A stretch of DNA of 64,000 nucleotides. Source: Catenulispora sp. MAP5-51 (GTDB lineage Bacteria > Actinomycetota > Actinomycetes > Streptomycetales > Catenulisporaceae). Both the position numbers and the translations under genes were made by a program. The notes beneath the pieces are model-generated. The model had not been told where the DNA came from, made no database searches, and saw only the letters and a list, made by a program, of their open reading frames with translations. This document shows positions 29,282-39,119 of this stretch, piece after piece. The first letter of the stretch is position 1; each line of letters begins with the position of its first letter. The stretch covers positions 25,188-89,187 of the forward strand of contig NZ_JBGCCH010000038.1 in the NCBI RefSeq assembly GCF_041261205.1, read 5' to 3'.

Positions 29282-30541
29282 ATGACGGACCTGCAGACCG
29301 AAGTCCTGGACGCCGCCCGCCGTGCCAAGAAGGCCGCGGCCGACCTGGCTCAGCGACCGCGCGGTGAGAAGGACGCGGCGCTGCACGCCATGGCCGACGC
29401 GCTCGTGGCCCGGAGTGGCGAGATTGTCGAGGCCAACGGCCGCGACACCGAGCGGGCACGGGAGGGCGGTTCGGCCGCCGGGTACATCGACCGGCTCACG
29501 CTCACCGAGGCGCGGGTCGCCGCGATCGCTGAGGCGTTGCGCCAGCTGGCCTCGTTGCCCGATCCGGTCGGGGAGAGTGTGCGTGGGGGTGTCCTGCCCA
29601 ACGGCATCGAGTTGCGGCAGGTGCGGGTGCCGCTCGGGGTGGTCGGGATCATTTATGAGGCGCGGCCCAATGTCACCGTGGATGCCGCCGGGATCTGCCT
29701 GAAGTCCGGCAATGCCGCGCTGCTGCGGGGCTCCAGTTCCGCCAAGGACTCCAACACCGTGCTGGTCGCCGTCATGCGCGACGCGCTGGCCGCCGCCGGG
29801 TTCCCGGCCGATGCCGTGCAGCTGGTGCCCGGTGACTCGCACGAGGCCGTCACCCACCTCATGAACGCGCGCGGGCTGGTCGACGTGCTCATTCCGCGCG
29901 GGGGCGCCTCGCTGATCCGGTCCGTGGTGGACAATGCGCGGGTGCCGGTGATCGAGACCGGGACCGGGAACTGCCATGTCTACGTCGATGCCTCCGCCGA
30001 CCTCGACCAGGCGCTGGCGATCCTGGTCAACGCCAAGACCCAGCGCTACAGCGTCTGCAACGCCGCCGAGTCGCTGCTCGTGCACGCCGATGTCGCCGAT
30101 GCGTTCCTGCCCAAGGCGCTCGCCGCGCTGGCGGACAAGGGTGTGACGGTGCACGGCGACAAGCGCGTCGCGGCGTTCTCCGCGGCCGTGGTGCCGGCCA
30201 CCGATGCGGACTTCGCCGCCGAGTACGAGTCGCTGGACCTGTCCGCGGCCGTGGTGGACTCCCTGGACGCCGCCATCGAGCACGTCAACGCCTACAACAC
30301 CGGCCACACCGACGTGATCGTCACCCGCGACCTGAACGCGGCCCGGGCCTTCCAACTGCGGGTGGACGCCGCGGCGGTCGGGGTGAACGTCTCGACGCGC
30401 TTCACCGACGGCGGCGAGTTCGGGTTCGGCGCCGAGATCGGCATCTCCACGCAGAAGACCCACGCGCGCGGCCCGATGGGGCTGCCCGAGCTCACCTCGA
30501 CGAAGTACCTCATGGTCGGCGACGGCCAGATCCGCGAGTGA
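29282..30541 (+). CDS. proA: Gamma-glutamyl phosphate reductase
   Basis: 419 residues of the aldehyde-dehydrogenase superfamily. The catalytic cysteine is C259 in YSVCNAAES; the segments [22 protein letters not shown] and [23 protein letters not shown] are diagnostic. It reduces gamma-glutamyl phosphate to the semialdehyde with NADPH in proline synthesis. It is separated from proB by a sigma/membrane-protein pair and a MerR/NTF2 pair and has its own promoter. Confidence 0.97.
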   Translation: MTDLQTEVLDAARRAKKAAADLAQRPRGEKDAALHAMADALVARSGEIVEANGRDTERAREGGSAAGYIDRLTLTEARVAAIAEALRQLASLPDPVGESVRGGVLPNGIELRQVRVPLGVVGIIYEARPNVTVDAAGICLKSGNAALLRGSSSAKDSNTVLVAVMRDALAAAGFPADAVQLVPGDSHEAVTHLMNARGLVDVLIPRGGASLIRSVVDNARVPVIETGTGNCHVYVDASADLDQALAILVNAKTQRYSVCNAAESLLVHADVADAFLPKALAALADKGVTVHGDKRVAAFSAAVVPATDADFAAEYESLDLSAAVVDSLDAAIEHVNAYNTGHTDVIVTRDLNAARAFQLRVDAAAVGVNVSTRFTDGGEFGFGAEIGISTQKTHARGPMGLPELTSTKYLMVGDGQIRE

Positions 30542-30707
30542 GTCGCCGCTGAGACCCGCCGCTGAGACGCCCGCTGAGACCCCTCACGTCCGGCGCCCGG
30601 AATCAGGTGTGCAACGGGGCCGGATCAAGTAGCCTTTCGCCCATCATGTCCGTGTCGCGGCCCGGGGGAAGTGGGCTGTGCCTTAGAGGGTTTGGGGAAG
30701 GCCGTCC

Positions 30708-31247
30708 GTGGCCGAGGACAAGAACCAGGACCAGAACGCGGAGGACCCCGGCGACGCGCCGATATTCTCCGCGCAGGAGTGGGAAGAGTTCGAGCGCTCC
30801 TTCACCAAGGAGTCGACGAAGGCCGCGACCTTCAAGGAGCCCTCGGCGCGGCAGCGTGAGCTCAGCGAGAAGTGGAAGCGCCAGGGTCCGCGGGACGGCG
30901 GCTGGCGGACCGACGGCACCCCGACAGACCTCGCCGACGCCCCCGCGCCGGTCCGGGAGCGGGGCGCGCCGGTCGACTACGGCACCGGGCGGCGCCGGCG
31001 CTGGCGGCGGAACGTGGCCTGGGTGGTCCTGGCCGCGCTGGTGACCTCGGCGATCATCGGGGTGCCGCGGCTGTTCTCGTCCTCGAAGGGCGGGAACGGC
31101 CGGAACCCGAACATGCCCCCCGCTTCCGGTACCCCGGACGGCTCAAGCGCCGGAACCAGCGCGAGTGCGGCCGGGCCGGTCTCCGGCGGGGACTCGCTGC
31201 GCTTCTCGGTCGCGGGCCTGGACTACCAGCTGGTGATGAAGGCCTGA
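30708..31247 (+). CDS. Single-pass membrane protein of unknown function
   Basis: 179 residues. A charged cytoplasmic N-terminal region (about 1-100, with EEWEEFERSFTKEST-type helix), an Arg-rich stop-transfer patch (GRRRRWRRN), one membrane helix (about 103-121) and a Gly/Ser-rich outer tail ending in a short conserved-looking strand (SLRFSVAGLDYQLVM). It lies between proA and nadD, where streptomycetes have a similar one-TM protein as far as I recall. GTG start. TAGCCT at 30630-30635 may be its -10. A strong terminator follows. Confidence 0.65.
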   Translation: MAEDKNQDQNAEDPGDAPIFSAQEWEEFERSFTKESTKAATFKEPSARQRELSEKWKRQGPRDGGWRTDGTPTDLADAPAPVRERGAPVDYGTGRRRRWRRNVAWVVLAALVTSAIIGVPRLFSSSKGGNGRNPNMPPASGTPDGSSAGTSASAAGPVSGGDSLRFSVAGLDYQLVMKA

Positions 31248-31256
31248 CACGCGGCA

Positions 31257-31284
31257 GGCCCCGGTTCCAACGGGAACCGGGGCC
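31257..31284 (+). terminator. Hairpin terminator behind the single-pass membrane protein gene
   Basis: Perfect 12-bp stem (31257-31268 against 31273-31284) with an AACG loop, nine bases after the stop codon. Direct repeats of CTGAACACCGAAC (near 31304 and 31322) follow in the space up to the convergent peptidase gene. Confidence 0.8.
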
Positions 31285-31364
31285 ATCGCGTGCGAAATAC
31301 TGAACACCGAACTCTAAACGCTGAACACCGAACCCTCACCGCATCAGGGCTCAGTTCTCAGGGC

Positions 31365-32438
31365 TCAGTCCTCAGCGCCCTCCTCCGCGCCGTCGGGGCC
31401 CCGGTTCGGCCCCCACTTGCGGTACATCGTCTCGCCGATCCGGCTGCCGACCCCGGCCACCTCGTCGGCGAACCCGCGCACCTTCGTCAGCAGCGGGTCG
31501 GTGGTCTTCTCGAAGTTCTCCTTGTACTGGCTCGCCGCCGCCTTGGCCTCCTCGCGGACGCTGGCCTGCGGGTCTTCCTCGCGCCGCGGGTAGGTGCCGC
31601 CCATCACGCGCTGGTAGTCCCCGGCCTCGACCCAGCGGGTGAGCTCCAGGGCGCGGATCGAGGTGTACGGGTGGGTGCGCTCGCGCAGGCTCATCAGCTT
31701 CAGGATCGACTCGCGCATGCCGCCGCCGCCCTCGTGCTCGCGGGCCTGCTCCAGGAACGCGATCGGGTTCATCTCGGCCAGGTGCGAGCCGCCGGCCAGC
31801 TTCATCAGGGAGCGCATGGCGGCGTCCAGGTCCTGCTCGACCAGCAGGCCGGCGCGGTCGCAGGACAGCTCGGCCTTGCGGAACCACTCCAGCAGGGCAT
31901 TGATGAACATGTCGATGCCCCACTTGCCGATCGGCATCCAGGCCAGCTTCGTGGCGAAGTTGGTCAGCCAGAACAGCATCGTGCGGTAGACGGCGTGCCC
32001 GGAGAGCACGTGGCCGGCCTCGTGGCCGACGATGAAGCGCATCTCCTCCTCGTCCATCAGCTCGTACAGCCCGGTCGTCAGCACGATCGTCGGGCGGTCC
32101 ATGCCGATGGTGAAGGCGTTCGGGACCGGGTTCTGGACCACGTACATCTCCGGCATGAAGCCGATGTCCAGGACGTCGACGGCGTCCTTCAGCATCGTCT
32201 GCAGCCGCGGGAACTGCAGGTCGCCGACCTTGACCCCGTCGGCCAGCAGCGACAGCCGGATCTTGCGCTCGTCGATGAACCCGGACAGCTTGCGCAGCAG
32301 CATGTCGAAGCCCTCGATCTTGCGCAGCGCGACCAGCGCCGTGCGGTCCGAGGGGTGTTCGTAGGCCCGGGAGCTGATGCCGGGGAACCGTTGGCGGTTC
32401 CGCTCCGGCGTGTTCTCAGAACCTTCGCGTTCCGGCAT
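31365..32438 (-). CDS. M48-family zinc metallopeptidase
   Basis: 357 residues with the zinc motif H139-E140-xx-H143 in IVGHEAGHVLSGH and the downstream glutamate region AELSCDRAGLL, as in the HtpX/Ste24-type M48 family. Hydrophobic stretches near residues 145-165 may contact the membrane. It probably takes part in membrane-protein quality control. The start at 32438 is chosen for the GGGGG about eight bases upstream. The last about 60 residues are charged and variable (KKTTDPLL-like coiled coil). Confidence 0.87.
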   Translation of the reverse strand: MPEREGSENTPERNRQRFPGISSRAYEHPSDRTALVALRKIEGFDMLLRKLSGFIDERKIRLSLLADGVKVGDLQFPRLQTMLKDAVDVLDIGFMPEMYVVQNPVPNAFTIGMDRPTIVLTTGLYELMDEEEMRFIVGHEAGHVLSGHAVYRTMLFWLTNFATKLAWMPIGKWGIDMFINALLEWFRKAELSCDRAGLLVEQDLDAAMRSLMKLAGGSHLAEMNPIAFLEQAREHEGGGGMRESILKLMSLRERTHPYTSIRALELTRWVEAGDYQRVMGGTYPRREEDPQASVREEAKAAASQYKENFEKTTDPLLTKVRGFADEVAGVGSRIGETMYRKWGPNRGPDGAEEGAED

Positions 32439-32589
32439 ACAGGAACCCCCTTGTAGACGTCTCAGTAGCTCACAGTAGACCCGGCACGTCCCTTGCGGGT
32501 CGTTCCCGTGACCGCCGGTGGAGCTCTCCAAAGAGGGACGCGTGGACCTGCCAATGAGTTCCCTATAAGCCGGGCGTAATGTGGACGCT

Positions 32590-32763
32590 ATGCATGTCGT
32601 TAACACGATCTTCCTGGCGGACCCCAGCCCGTTCCCCGCCCAGACCGCTCCGCACACCGCGGGCTGGCTGCGCTGGTTCGTCCTGGGTGCGGTGATCACG
32701 GTCGCGCTGATGGCGTGGGCGTGTCTGCGCGGTTACCGGAACCACGACTCCGACGGCGAGTAG
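32590..32763 (+). CDS. Small single-pass membrane protein
   Basis: 57 codons from ATG 32590 (GTG 32581 is an alternative). One membrane helix (about residues 27-46, RWFVLGAVITVALMAWACLRG) and a short charged C-terminus. No family recognised. It is divergent to the peptidase gene and precedes another tiny membrane protein and nadD. Confidence 0.5.
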   Translation: MHVVNTIFLADPSPFPAQTAPHTAGWLRWFVLGAVITVALMAWACLRGYRNHDSDGE

Positions 32764-32840
32764 CCCGCGCGGCTGACGTGCCCGCGATAGCGGGCACCCT
32801 GCCGGGATTCCGCTACCCGGGACCCCCTATGCTGACCTCC

Positions 32841-33011
32841 ATGTCCGCATTCTCCTCCGCCACGCAGGCCGCGCACGCCCTCCTCGCCGAGGGGGCCGTC
32901 ACGCCCGAGAAGACGCACGACGGCATCAACCCGCCGCTGAACGGCGCGATCGTCCTGGTCGTCCTGCTGATCCTGCTGTTCGTCACCACGCGCCTCAACA
33001 AGGATCGGTAG
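32841..33011 (+). CDS. Small membrane protein upstream of nadD
   Basis: 56 residues with one C-terminal membrane helix (NGAIVLVVLLILLFVTT) ending in RLNKDR. Tiny proteins with a TRxNxDR ending next to nadD occur in other actinobacteria as far as I recall; function unknown. ATG 32841 lies seven bases behind TATGCT, so the mRNA may be leaderless; ATG 32829 would overlap that -10. Confidence 0.6.
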   Translation: MSAFSSATQAAHALLAEGAVTPEKTHDGINPPLNGAIVLVVLLILLFVTTRLNKDR

Positions 33012-33035
33012 TCCCACCGCACCTGTCCGACCGGG

Positions 33036-33041
33036 TAGGGT
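33036..33041 (+). promoter_or_regulatory. -10 box directly before nadD
   Basis: TAGGGT ends eight bases before the nadD ATG; no ribosome binding site fits between them, pointing to a leaderless transcript. A -35 is not obvious. Confidence 0.45.
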
Positions 33042-33049
33042 GACGCGCC

Positions 33050-33709
33050 ATGACCTCTCATCCGACGTCCGAGCCGCAGGCCGCCGGGGCGCCCCGACGG
33101 CGCCGCACGCGGCTGGGCGTGATGGGCGGCACCTTCGACCCCGTGCACCACGGCCACCTGGTCGCGGCCAGCGAGGTCGCGAGCCTGTTCGGGCTCGACG
33201 AGGTGGTGTTCGTCCCGACCGGTGAGCCCTGGCAGAAGTCCGAGCGCCGGGTGTCCGCGGCCGAGGACCGGTACCTGATGACGGTGATCGCCACCGCCTC
33301 CAATCCCCGGTTCTCGGTGAGCCGCGTCGACATCGACCGCGGCGGGCCCACGTACACCATCGACACCCTGCGGGAGCTCTCGGCCGAGCGCGGCCCGGAC
33401 ACCGACCTGTTCTTCATCACCGGTGCGGACGTGCTGGAGCAGATCTTCTCCTGGCACAACGCCAAGGAGCTGTTCGACCTCGCGCACTTCATCGGCGTCA
33501 CCCGGCCGGGCCACCAGCTGGCCGACCCGGGCCTGCCGCCCGGGAAGGCCTCGCTGGTGGAGGTGCCGGCCATGGCGATCTCCTCGACCGGCTGCCGCGA
33601 GCGGGTCCGGCACGGCGAACCGGTCTGGTACCTGGTGCCCGACGGCATCGTCCAGTACATCAACAAGCGGGGGCTCTATCGGGACACCCCTGGGACAGGG
33701 ACGGCATGA
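33050..33709 (+). CDS. nadD: Nicotinate-nucleotide adenylyltransferase
   Basis: 219 residues. Nucleotidyltransferase motif [12 protein letters not shown] near residue 27, [10 protein letters not shown], and [10 protein letters not shown] near the C-terminus. It adenylates nicotinate mononucleotide in NAD synthesis. The first about 20 residues are a Pro/Arg-rich extension. Its TGA overlaps the ATG of the next gene (ATGA). Confidence 0.96.
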   Translation: MTSHPTSEPQAAGAPRRRRTRLGVMGGTFDPVHHGHLVAASEVASLFGLDEVVFVPTGEPWQKSERRVSAAEDRYLMTVIATASNPRFSVSRVDIDRGGPTYTIDTLRELSAERGPDTDLFFITGADVLEQIFSWHNAKELFDLAHFIGVTRPGHQLADPGLPPGKASLVEVPAMAISSTGCRERVRHGEPVWYLVPDGIVQYINKRGLYRDTPGTGTA

Positions 33710-35799
33710 GCTGGCCGGGGGAGAACGATCCGCCGAGCGGCGGCAGCGGCGGCAACGGGGGACGCGGCCGGCGGCGGCGCGCCGACAACCCACCGGAAGA
33801 CCCGTATCAGACCGCGCAGAGCCAGGGTTCCGGCGCCGGACGGCACGGTTCGGGGGAGTACGAGAGGCCCGCCGAGTACGTGGCCCGGGCCGAGCAGGAG
33901 GCCGCGGCGTACGACCAGTACAGCGGATACGCGGACCCCGGTTACCAGCAGCCGCAGTACCAACAGGATCCGTACCAGCAGGACCCGTATCAGCAGGGCG
34001 GATACCAGCAGAGCGGGTATCAGCAGTACCAGGCCCAGGATCCCTATCAGGCGCAGGACCAGCACCAGGCGCCGGATCCATACCAGAGCCAAGACCCTTA
34101 CCAGGCGCAGTCGTACGGATACGGAAACACCTATCCCGAAGCGCCTGCCCAGTACCAGAACCTCGACTCCTCGGGCTTCTACCAGCCCACCTATCAAGCG
34201 CCGCAGCAGCCGTCGTACGAGCACGACCCCTACGGCCAGGCCCAGGCCCAGCCCCAAGCTCAAGCGCAAGCCCAGGCCCCGCAGGCTCCCCAGGCCCCCC
34301 AGACTCCGTCCTACGAGCAGTTCCCCCAGCAGCCCTCGTACGAGGACCCGTCCGTCCAGCGCGTCTCGGCGTTCCCGACGATGCCCGAGCCGGTCGCCGG
34401 CTTCGTACCGGACCCCGAGCCGGCCCCGGTGCGCGGCGTCACCGTCGAGAGCGCGGCCGAAGCCGGCGGCAGCGCGGGTACCGGCAGCACCGGCGGCATC
34501 GGTGACACCGGCGAGCCCGAGGGCGAGCTGAGCAACTGGCTCGAGTTCGTCGGCCGGGACGAGCGCCGCGCCGAGCGCGCCCGGCGGCGCCGGGTCCAGC
34601 TGATCTCGCTGACGACCGTCCTGGTGCTGCTGGTGGTCGGCGGCGGTGCATGGTTCCTGTTCAGCGGCGACAGCAGCGTGAAGGCCACCGAGACCACGGT
34701 CCTGTTCCAGGTCAAGGACCCGAACGGCAACGCGGTCGGCAACGTGGTGCTGGTCGCGGACAAGAACGAGGTGGCCGGCAAGAGCGATCCGGCCGGCCGG
34801 GGCGCGGCGGTGCTGATCCCCTCCGAGCTGAGCGTGGAGTCCGCGGCGCTGGACAGCCAGGCGTTCGGCGGTGCCATGCCCGACACCGCGCCGGCCGGCA
34901 AGGACGCGCTGACCACGCTGCTCGGCGTGGATGTGGACGGCGTCTGGTCGATGGACGGGCTGACCTTCGCGGCGCTGCTGAACAACCTGATCGGCGTGAC
35001 CGTCACCGTGGACCCGGCCTCGGCCGCCGCGGTGCTCGACCCGAGCGGCAAGCCGCTCTTCCAGGCCGGCCGGCAGGACATGACCGGCGACAAGGCCGCC
35101 TACTACGCGACCTACAAGCCCAAGGGCGAGTCCCCGGACAAGCAGCTGGCCCGGTTCGGCCAGGTCGTGCAGGCCATGCTGGCCAAGATCCCGCACCAGG
35201 CGAGCACCACCACCGCGGTGCTCAACAGCCTGGCCGCGGTCCCGGACCCGGCGCTGCCCAACGACAAGCTGGCCGGGATCCTGACCGCGCTCGGCGCCGA
35301 GGAGCAGGGCGGCCGGTTCACCGAGCAGCCGCTGCCGGTGCGCTCCGACGGCTCCGGGGTGATGGACCTGGACCAGGCGTCCGCGGTCGTCAAGAACCTG
35401 CTGCCCGGCGCGTCCAAGGCCAAGGACAACGGCGGCCTGACCCGGGTCTCGGTGGCCGACGCCACGGGCCGGTCGGACACCGTCTCCAGCCGCGCGATGG
35501 CCGAGTCCAAGCTCGTCGGCGGCGGTTACACGCCGATGGACCAGGGCGTGGTGGCGCAGGCGCCGAACACCTACGTGATGGTGCCGTCCCAGGGCGCGAT
35601 GTCGCTCGGCGACCAGGTGGCGCTGGCGCTGGGGCTGCCGGACAGCGCGGTGCGGGTCACACCCTTCGACACCACGCTCACCGACGCCCGGGTGGTGCTC
35701 GGCGCGGACTGGACGCAGATCGGGCAGGTGCCGGCCGACCAGCCGACCACGCCGAGCGCGCCGAGTTCGCCGAGCACGCCGAACGCCCCGGCGGGCTGA
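33706..35799 (+). CDS. LCP-like membrane protein with LytR C-terminal domain and Tyr/Gln-rich cytoplasmic tail
   Basis: 697 residues. The N-terminal 260 residues are a low-complexity cytoplasmic tail with repeated YQQ, DPYQ and AQAQ units. A membrane helix follows (about 304-325), then an extracytoplasmic region resembling a degenerate LytR-CpsA-Psr domain (about 335-560) without the expected catalytic Arg cluster. A LytR_C domain (about 580-670, ending VVLGADW) and a Pro/Ser tail complete it. LCP proteins attach glycopolymers to peptidoglycan; this one may be a non-catalytic or divergent member. It is translationally coupled to nadD and precedes rsfS, as in streptomycetes. Confidence 0.75.
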   Translation: MSWPGENDPPSGGSGGNGGRGRRRRADNPPEDPYQTAQSQGSGAGRHGSGEYERPAEYVARAEQEAAAYDQYSGYADPGYQQPQYQQDPYQQDPYQQGGYQQSGYQQYQAQDPYQAQDQHQAPDPYQSQDPYQAQSYGYGNTYPEAPAQYQNLDSSGFYQPTYQAPQQPSYEHDPYGQAQAQPQAQAQAQAPQAPQAPQTPSYEQFPQQPSYEDPSVQRVSAFPTMPEPVAGFVPDPEPAPVRGVTVESAAEAGGSAGTGSTGGIGDTGEPEGELSNWLEFVGRDERRAERARRRRVQLISLTTVLVLLVVGGGAWFLFSGDSSVKATETTVLFQVKDPNGNAVGNVVLVADKNEVAGKSDPAGRGAAVLIPSELSVESAALDSQAFGGAMPDTAPAGKDALTTLLGVDVDGVWSMDGLTFAALLNNLIGVTVTVDPASAAAVLDPSGKPLFQAGRQDMTGDKAAYYATYKPKGESPDKQLARFGQVVQAMLAKIPHQASTTTAVLNSLAAVPDPALPNDKLAGILTALGAEEQGGRFTEQPLPVRSDGSGVMDLDQASAVVKNLLPGASKAKDNGGLTRVSVADATGRSDTVSSRAMAESKLVGGGYTPMDQGVVAQAPNTYVMVPSQGAMSLGDQVALALGLPDSAVRVTPFDTTLTDARVVLGADWTQIGQVPADQPTTPSAPSSPSTPNAPAG

Positions 35800-35895
35800 G
35801 CGGACCCCCGCCGCGCCCGAAACCCGGGCCCGGTGCCCCGGCGCGCATGAGATCCTGGTAACCGCCCAGCAAGTGACCACGAACGGAAGACCTTC

Positions 35896-36417
35896 ATGAC
35901 CGCAACCGACCGCGCCCGTGAACTTGCCATCGCGGCGGCCCAGGCGGCGTCCGACAAGGTGGCCGACGACATCGTCGCGTACGACGTGAGCGACGTGTTC
36001 GTGATCACCGACGCCTTCGTCCTGGCCTCCGCCAACAGCGACCGCCAGGTGCGCGCGATCGTCGACGGCATCGAGGAGCGGCTGCTGGAGATCGGCGCCA
36101 AGCCGGCGCGGCGCGAGGGCGAGCAGGAGGGCCGCTGGGTCCTGCTGGACTACATCGACATCGTGGTGCACGTCCAGCACGCCGAGGAGCGGACGTACTA
36201 CTCGCTCGAACGGCTCTGGAAGGACTGCCCGCTCATCGAGCTGCCCGAATCGGTGACGAACGGCCGCAGCGAGCGGCCGGCCGGCACGGCGGCGGCGGTC
36301 GCCGGCCAGGCCGAGGACCTCGCGCCCGAGGACGGCCTGGACGGCCGGGGCGAGGAGTCCGACGGGTTCGAGGAGTTCGACGAGGACGACGACCTCGCCG
36401 GCGGTCCGGGCGCGTGA
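35896..36417 (+). CDS. rsfS: Ribosome silencing factor RsfS
   Basis: 173 residues; the first about 120 are the RsfS/Iojap domain (VFVITDAFVLASANSDRQVRAI, GRWVLLDYIDIVVHVQ, YYSLERLW). RsfS binds L14 of the large subunit and blocks joining under starvation. The C-terminal about 50 residues form an Asp/Glu/Gly-rich acidic tail beyond the domain. ATG has GGAAG seven bases upstream. The stop overlaps the next GTG (GTGA). Confidence 0.94.
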   Translation: MTATDRARELAIAAAQAASDKVADDIVAYDVSDVFVITDAFVLASANSDRQVRAIVDGIEERLLEIGAKPARREGEQEGRWVLLDYIDIVVHVQHAEERTYYSLERLWKDCPLIELPESVTNGRSERPAGTAAAVAGQAEDLAPEDGLDGRGEESDGFEEFDEDDDLAGGPGA

Positions 36418-37154
36418 CCGGGAACCAGGACGGGGGCATAGGGGACGGAGCCCCGGCCCCGCGCGGCCAGGAGCCGACCGAGACCGCGCCGTCCGGCATG
36501 GACCGGGCCGCGCACAAGCCGGGCTCCCGCCAGATCGTGCTCTGGCGCCACGGCCGCACGGCCTGGAACCTGGAGGGCCGCTTCCAGGGCCAGACCGACA
36601 TCCCCCTGGACGAGGTCGGCCTGGCGCAGGCCGAGCGGGCCGCCCGCGTGCTGGCGGGCCTCGGCCCCAGCGTCATCGTCGCCTCCGACCTGATCCGCGC
36701 CACCCGCACCGCCGACACCCTGGCCCGCCTCACCGACCTGCCGGTCAGCCTCGACGAGGGCCTGCGCGAGACCTACGCCGGCCGCTGGCAGGGCCTGAAC
36801 GACGACGAGATCATCGCCCGCTACCCCGAGGAGTTCGCCGCCTTCCGCCGCGGCGAGCCGATCCGGCGCGGCGGCGGCGAGTTGGAGGTCGAGGTCGCCG
36901 ATCGCGTGGTCCCGGCCATCCTGCGCGGCCTGGAGAAGGTCCCGCCCGGCGGCATCCTGGTGGTGGCCACCCACGGCGGCGCGGCGCGCGTGGCGCTCGG
37001 CCGCATGATGGGCCTGCCGGCCGAGCTGTGGAGCGCGCTGGGCGGCCTGTCGAACTGCTGCTGGTCCATCCTCGGCGAGGCCCGCCGCGGCTGGCGGCTG
37101 CTGGAGCACAACGCCGGCACGCTGCTGGAGCCGGTGATCGGCGACGACGAGTAG
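36414..37154 (+). CDS. Histidine phosphatase family protein
   Basis: 246 residues of the phosphoglycerate-mutase-like superfamily: RHGRTAWN motif near residue 45, the YAGRWQGL and second catalytic histidine in VVATHGGAARV. The N-terminal about 35 residues are an unstructured Pro/Gly extension. It is coupled to rsfS by a GTGA overlap, a usual actinobacterial arrangement. The substrate is unknown. Confidence 0.88.
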   Translation: MTGNQDGGIGDGAPAPRGQEPTETAPSGMDRAAHKPGSRQIVLWRHGRTAWNLEGRFQGQTDIPLDEVGLAQAERAARVLAGLGPSVIVASDLIRATRTADTLARLTDLPVSLDEGLRETYAGRWQGLNDDEIIARYPEEFAAFRRGEPIRRGGGELEVEVADRVVPAILRGLEKVPPGGILVVATHGGAARVALGRMMGLPAELWSALGGLSNCCWSILGEARRGWRLLEHNAGTLLEPVIGDDE

Positions 37155-37334
37155 GACGGGCTGAGGGGCGCGCGGCGGCGGCCACCTGGGCCGCTGATCG
37201 CTGATCGCTGGTGCCGGAGTGCGGTTGCTCTGCGAGAACACGTTTTCGGGGCGCGCGCCGGCGGCCTTCTCGCGCCGGCCCACATCGCGGGCGACAGAAG
37301 CCGGTTGCCGTCGCGGCGCAATAACGTCGTCGCC

Positions 37335-37763
37335 ATGCCGGCTCCCGAACTCCGTCCCGCGACCCCCGTCGACCTCGACGCGGTCCTGGCCTTCTGGCAG
37401 CTCGCCGCCGAGGACGCGCACCGCCCCGCCGACAGCGCCCGCGCGCTCGAAGCCCTGCTCGCCCGCGACCCCGAGGCCCTGATCCTCGCCGTCGACCCGG
37501 CCACCGCCGAGCTGCTCGGCACCGTCATCGCAGGCTGGGACGGCTGGCGCTGCCACCTCTACCGCCTCGCCGTCCACCCCGGCCGCCGCCGCGCGGGCAT
37601 CGGCCGCCTCCTGGTCGCCGCCGCCGAAGCCCGCTTCCGCGCCCTGGGCGGCACTCGCGCCGACGCCATGGTCCTCGACGAGAACGACCTCGCCCACCAT
37701 GCCTGGCGTTCCGGCGGCTACGCGCCGCAGCCCGAGTGGTCCCGCTGGGTCAAGCCTCTGTGA
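37335..37763 (+). CDS. GNAT-family N-acetyltransferase
   Basis: 142 residues; acetyl-CoA-binding segment LAVHPGRRRAGIGRLLVAAAEARF (Q/RxxGxG/A type) and C-terminal WRSGGYAPQPEWSRWVK. The acetyl acceptor is unknown. ATG 37335 is seven bases behind TAACGT, consistent with a leaderless transcript. This marks the start of the accessory region. Confidence 0.82.
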   Translation: MPAPELRPATPVDLDAVLAFWQLAAEDAHRPADSARALEALLARDPEALILAVDPATAELLGTVIAGWDGWRCHLYRLAVHPGRRRAGIGRLLVAAAEARFRALGGTRADAMVLDENDLAHHAWRSGGYAPQPEWSRWVKPL

Positions 37764-37793
37764 GCCGGCGGGTTTGTGCGGCACGCTGGGACC

Positions 37794-39119
37794 GTGACGG
37801 CTGAGATCTTCCACCCCGAGACCTACACCCGCGCCGTCCCCCACGACCGCTTCGCCGAGCTGCGCCGCACCACGCCGGTGTGCTGGATCGAGGAGCCGGC
37901 GGTCGGGGCGTGGCCGGCCGGGCCCGGGTACTGGGGAGTGTTCGCGCATGCCGACGTCAAGCGCGTCCTGCGCGACCCGCAGACCTTCTCCTCGCACCTC
38001 GGCGGCACCCAGATCCGCGACCCCGAGACCCGGGACGACCTGGCCTTCGTGCGCGCGATGATGCTGAATCAGGACCCGCCGGCGCAGTCCCGGCTGCGCC
38101 GCATCGTCGCGGCCGCCTTCACCCCGCGGGCGATCCGCCGCCTGGAGGAGACCATCGCCGAGCGGGCCCGCGTGCTCGTCGACGTGGTCCTGCCCGCCGG
38201 GCGCGCCGACTTCGTCGAGGTCGCCGCCGACCTGCCGGTGTGGACGCTGGCCCGCATCATGGGCGTCCCGGACGAGGACCGCCGGCTGCTGTACGACTGG
38301 GCCAACCGGGTGATCGGATATCAGGACGCGGACTACGCCGGCCTGAGCACCGCCGATGCCGAGGCGCTGAGCCCGCTGGGCCGCGCGGCGCTCGCCGCGC
38401 GGCCGGCCTCGATGACCCGGCCCGACGGCCGTCCGCTCAGCCCGCGCTCCCGGGCCGGCCTGGCCGACATGTACGCGTACGCACACGGTCTCGCGGCTGC
38501 CACGTCCGACAGGGACGGCAATAGCGATGGCGACAGCGATGGCGACAGCGGCGGCATCGTCGGCCGCCTCCTCGCCGAGGGCCTCACCGACGACGAGTTC
38601 GAGAACATGTTCTTCCTCTTCGCCGTCGCCGGGAACGAGACCCTCCGCAACGGCATCCCCGGTGCGCTCCTCACTCTTCTGGAGCATCCCGACCAGCTCG
38701 ACCAGCTCAGCCGCGACCCCGAAGCCGGCCTCGGCACCGCCGTCGACGAACTCCTGCGCTTCTGGCCGCCGGTCATGCAGTTCCGCCGCACCGCGACGTG
38801 CGACGTCACCCTCGGCGAACAGGACACACCGATCCGGGCCGGCGACAAGGTCGTGGTCTACCACGCCTCCGCTAATCGCGACGAGACCGTCTTCCCCGAC
38901 CCCGACCGCCTCGACCTCACCCGAAGCCCGAACGACCACGTCACCTTCGGCTTCGGCCCGCACTACTGCCTCGGCGCGCACCTGGCCCGGACCCAGATGC
39001 GCGCGATGCTCGGCCAGGTCCTCACGCGGATGCCGCGGATCCGCCAGGACGGCGACCCGGTCCGCCTGACCTCCAACTTCCAGAACGGCCTGAAACACCT
39101 GCCGGTGCGCTGGGACTGA
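37794..39119 (+). CDS. Cytochrome P450
   Basis: 441 residues. I-helix oxygen motif AGNET (about residue 281), ExxR in the ELLRFWPP region, and heme-ligand C392 in FGFGPHYCLGAHLAR. It resembles actinobacterial class I P450s related to the CYP125/124/142 or linalool-hydroxylase groups, so a terpenoid or steroid-like substrate is possible but not shown. No ferredoxin or reductase gene is adjacent. A DGDSDGDSGG repeat lies before the I helix at about residues 242-252. GTG 37794 (TAEIFHPETY) is chosen; an upstream GTG at 37776 is in frame. Confidence 0.9.
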   Translation: MTAEIFHPETYTRAVPHDRFAELRRTTPVCWIEEPAVGAWPAGPGYWGVFAHADVKRVLRDPQTFSSHLGGTQIRDPETRDDLAFVRAMMLNQDPPAQSRLRRIVAAAFTPRAIRRLEETIAERARVLVDVVLPAGRADFVEVAADLPVWTLARIMGVPDEDRRLLYDWANRVIGYQDADYAGLSTADAEALSPLGRAALAARPASMTRPDGRPLSPRSRAGLADMYAYAHGLAAATSDRDGNSDGDSDGDSGGIVGRLLAEGLTDDEFENMFFLFAVAGNETLRNGIPGALLTLLEHPDQLDQLSRDPEAGLGTAVDELLRFWPPVMQFRRTATCDVTLGEQDTPIRAGDKVVVYHASANRDETVFPDPDRLDLTRSPNDHVTFGFGPHYCLGAHLARTQMRAMLGQVLTRMPRIRQDGDPVRLTSNFQNGLKHLPVRWD

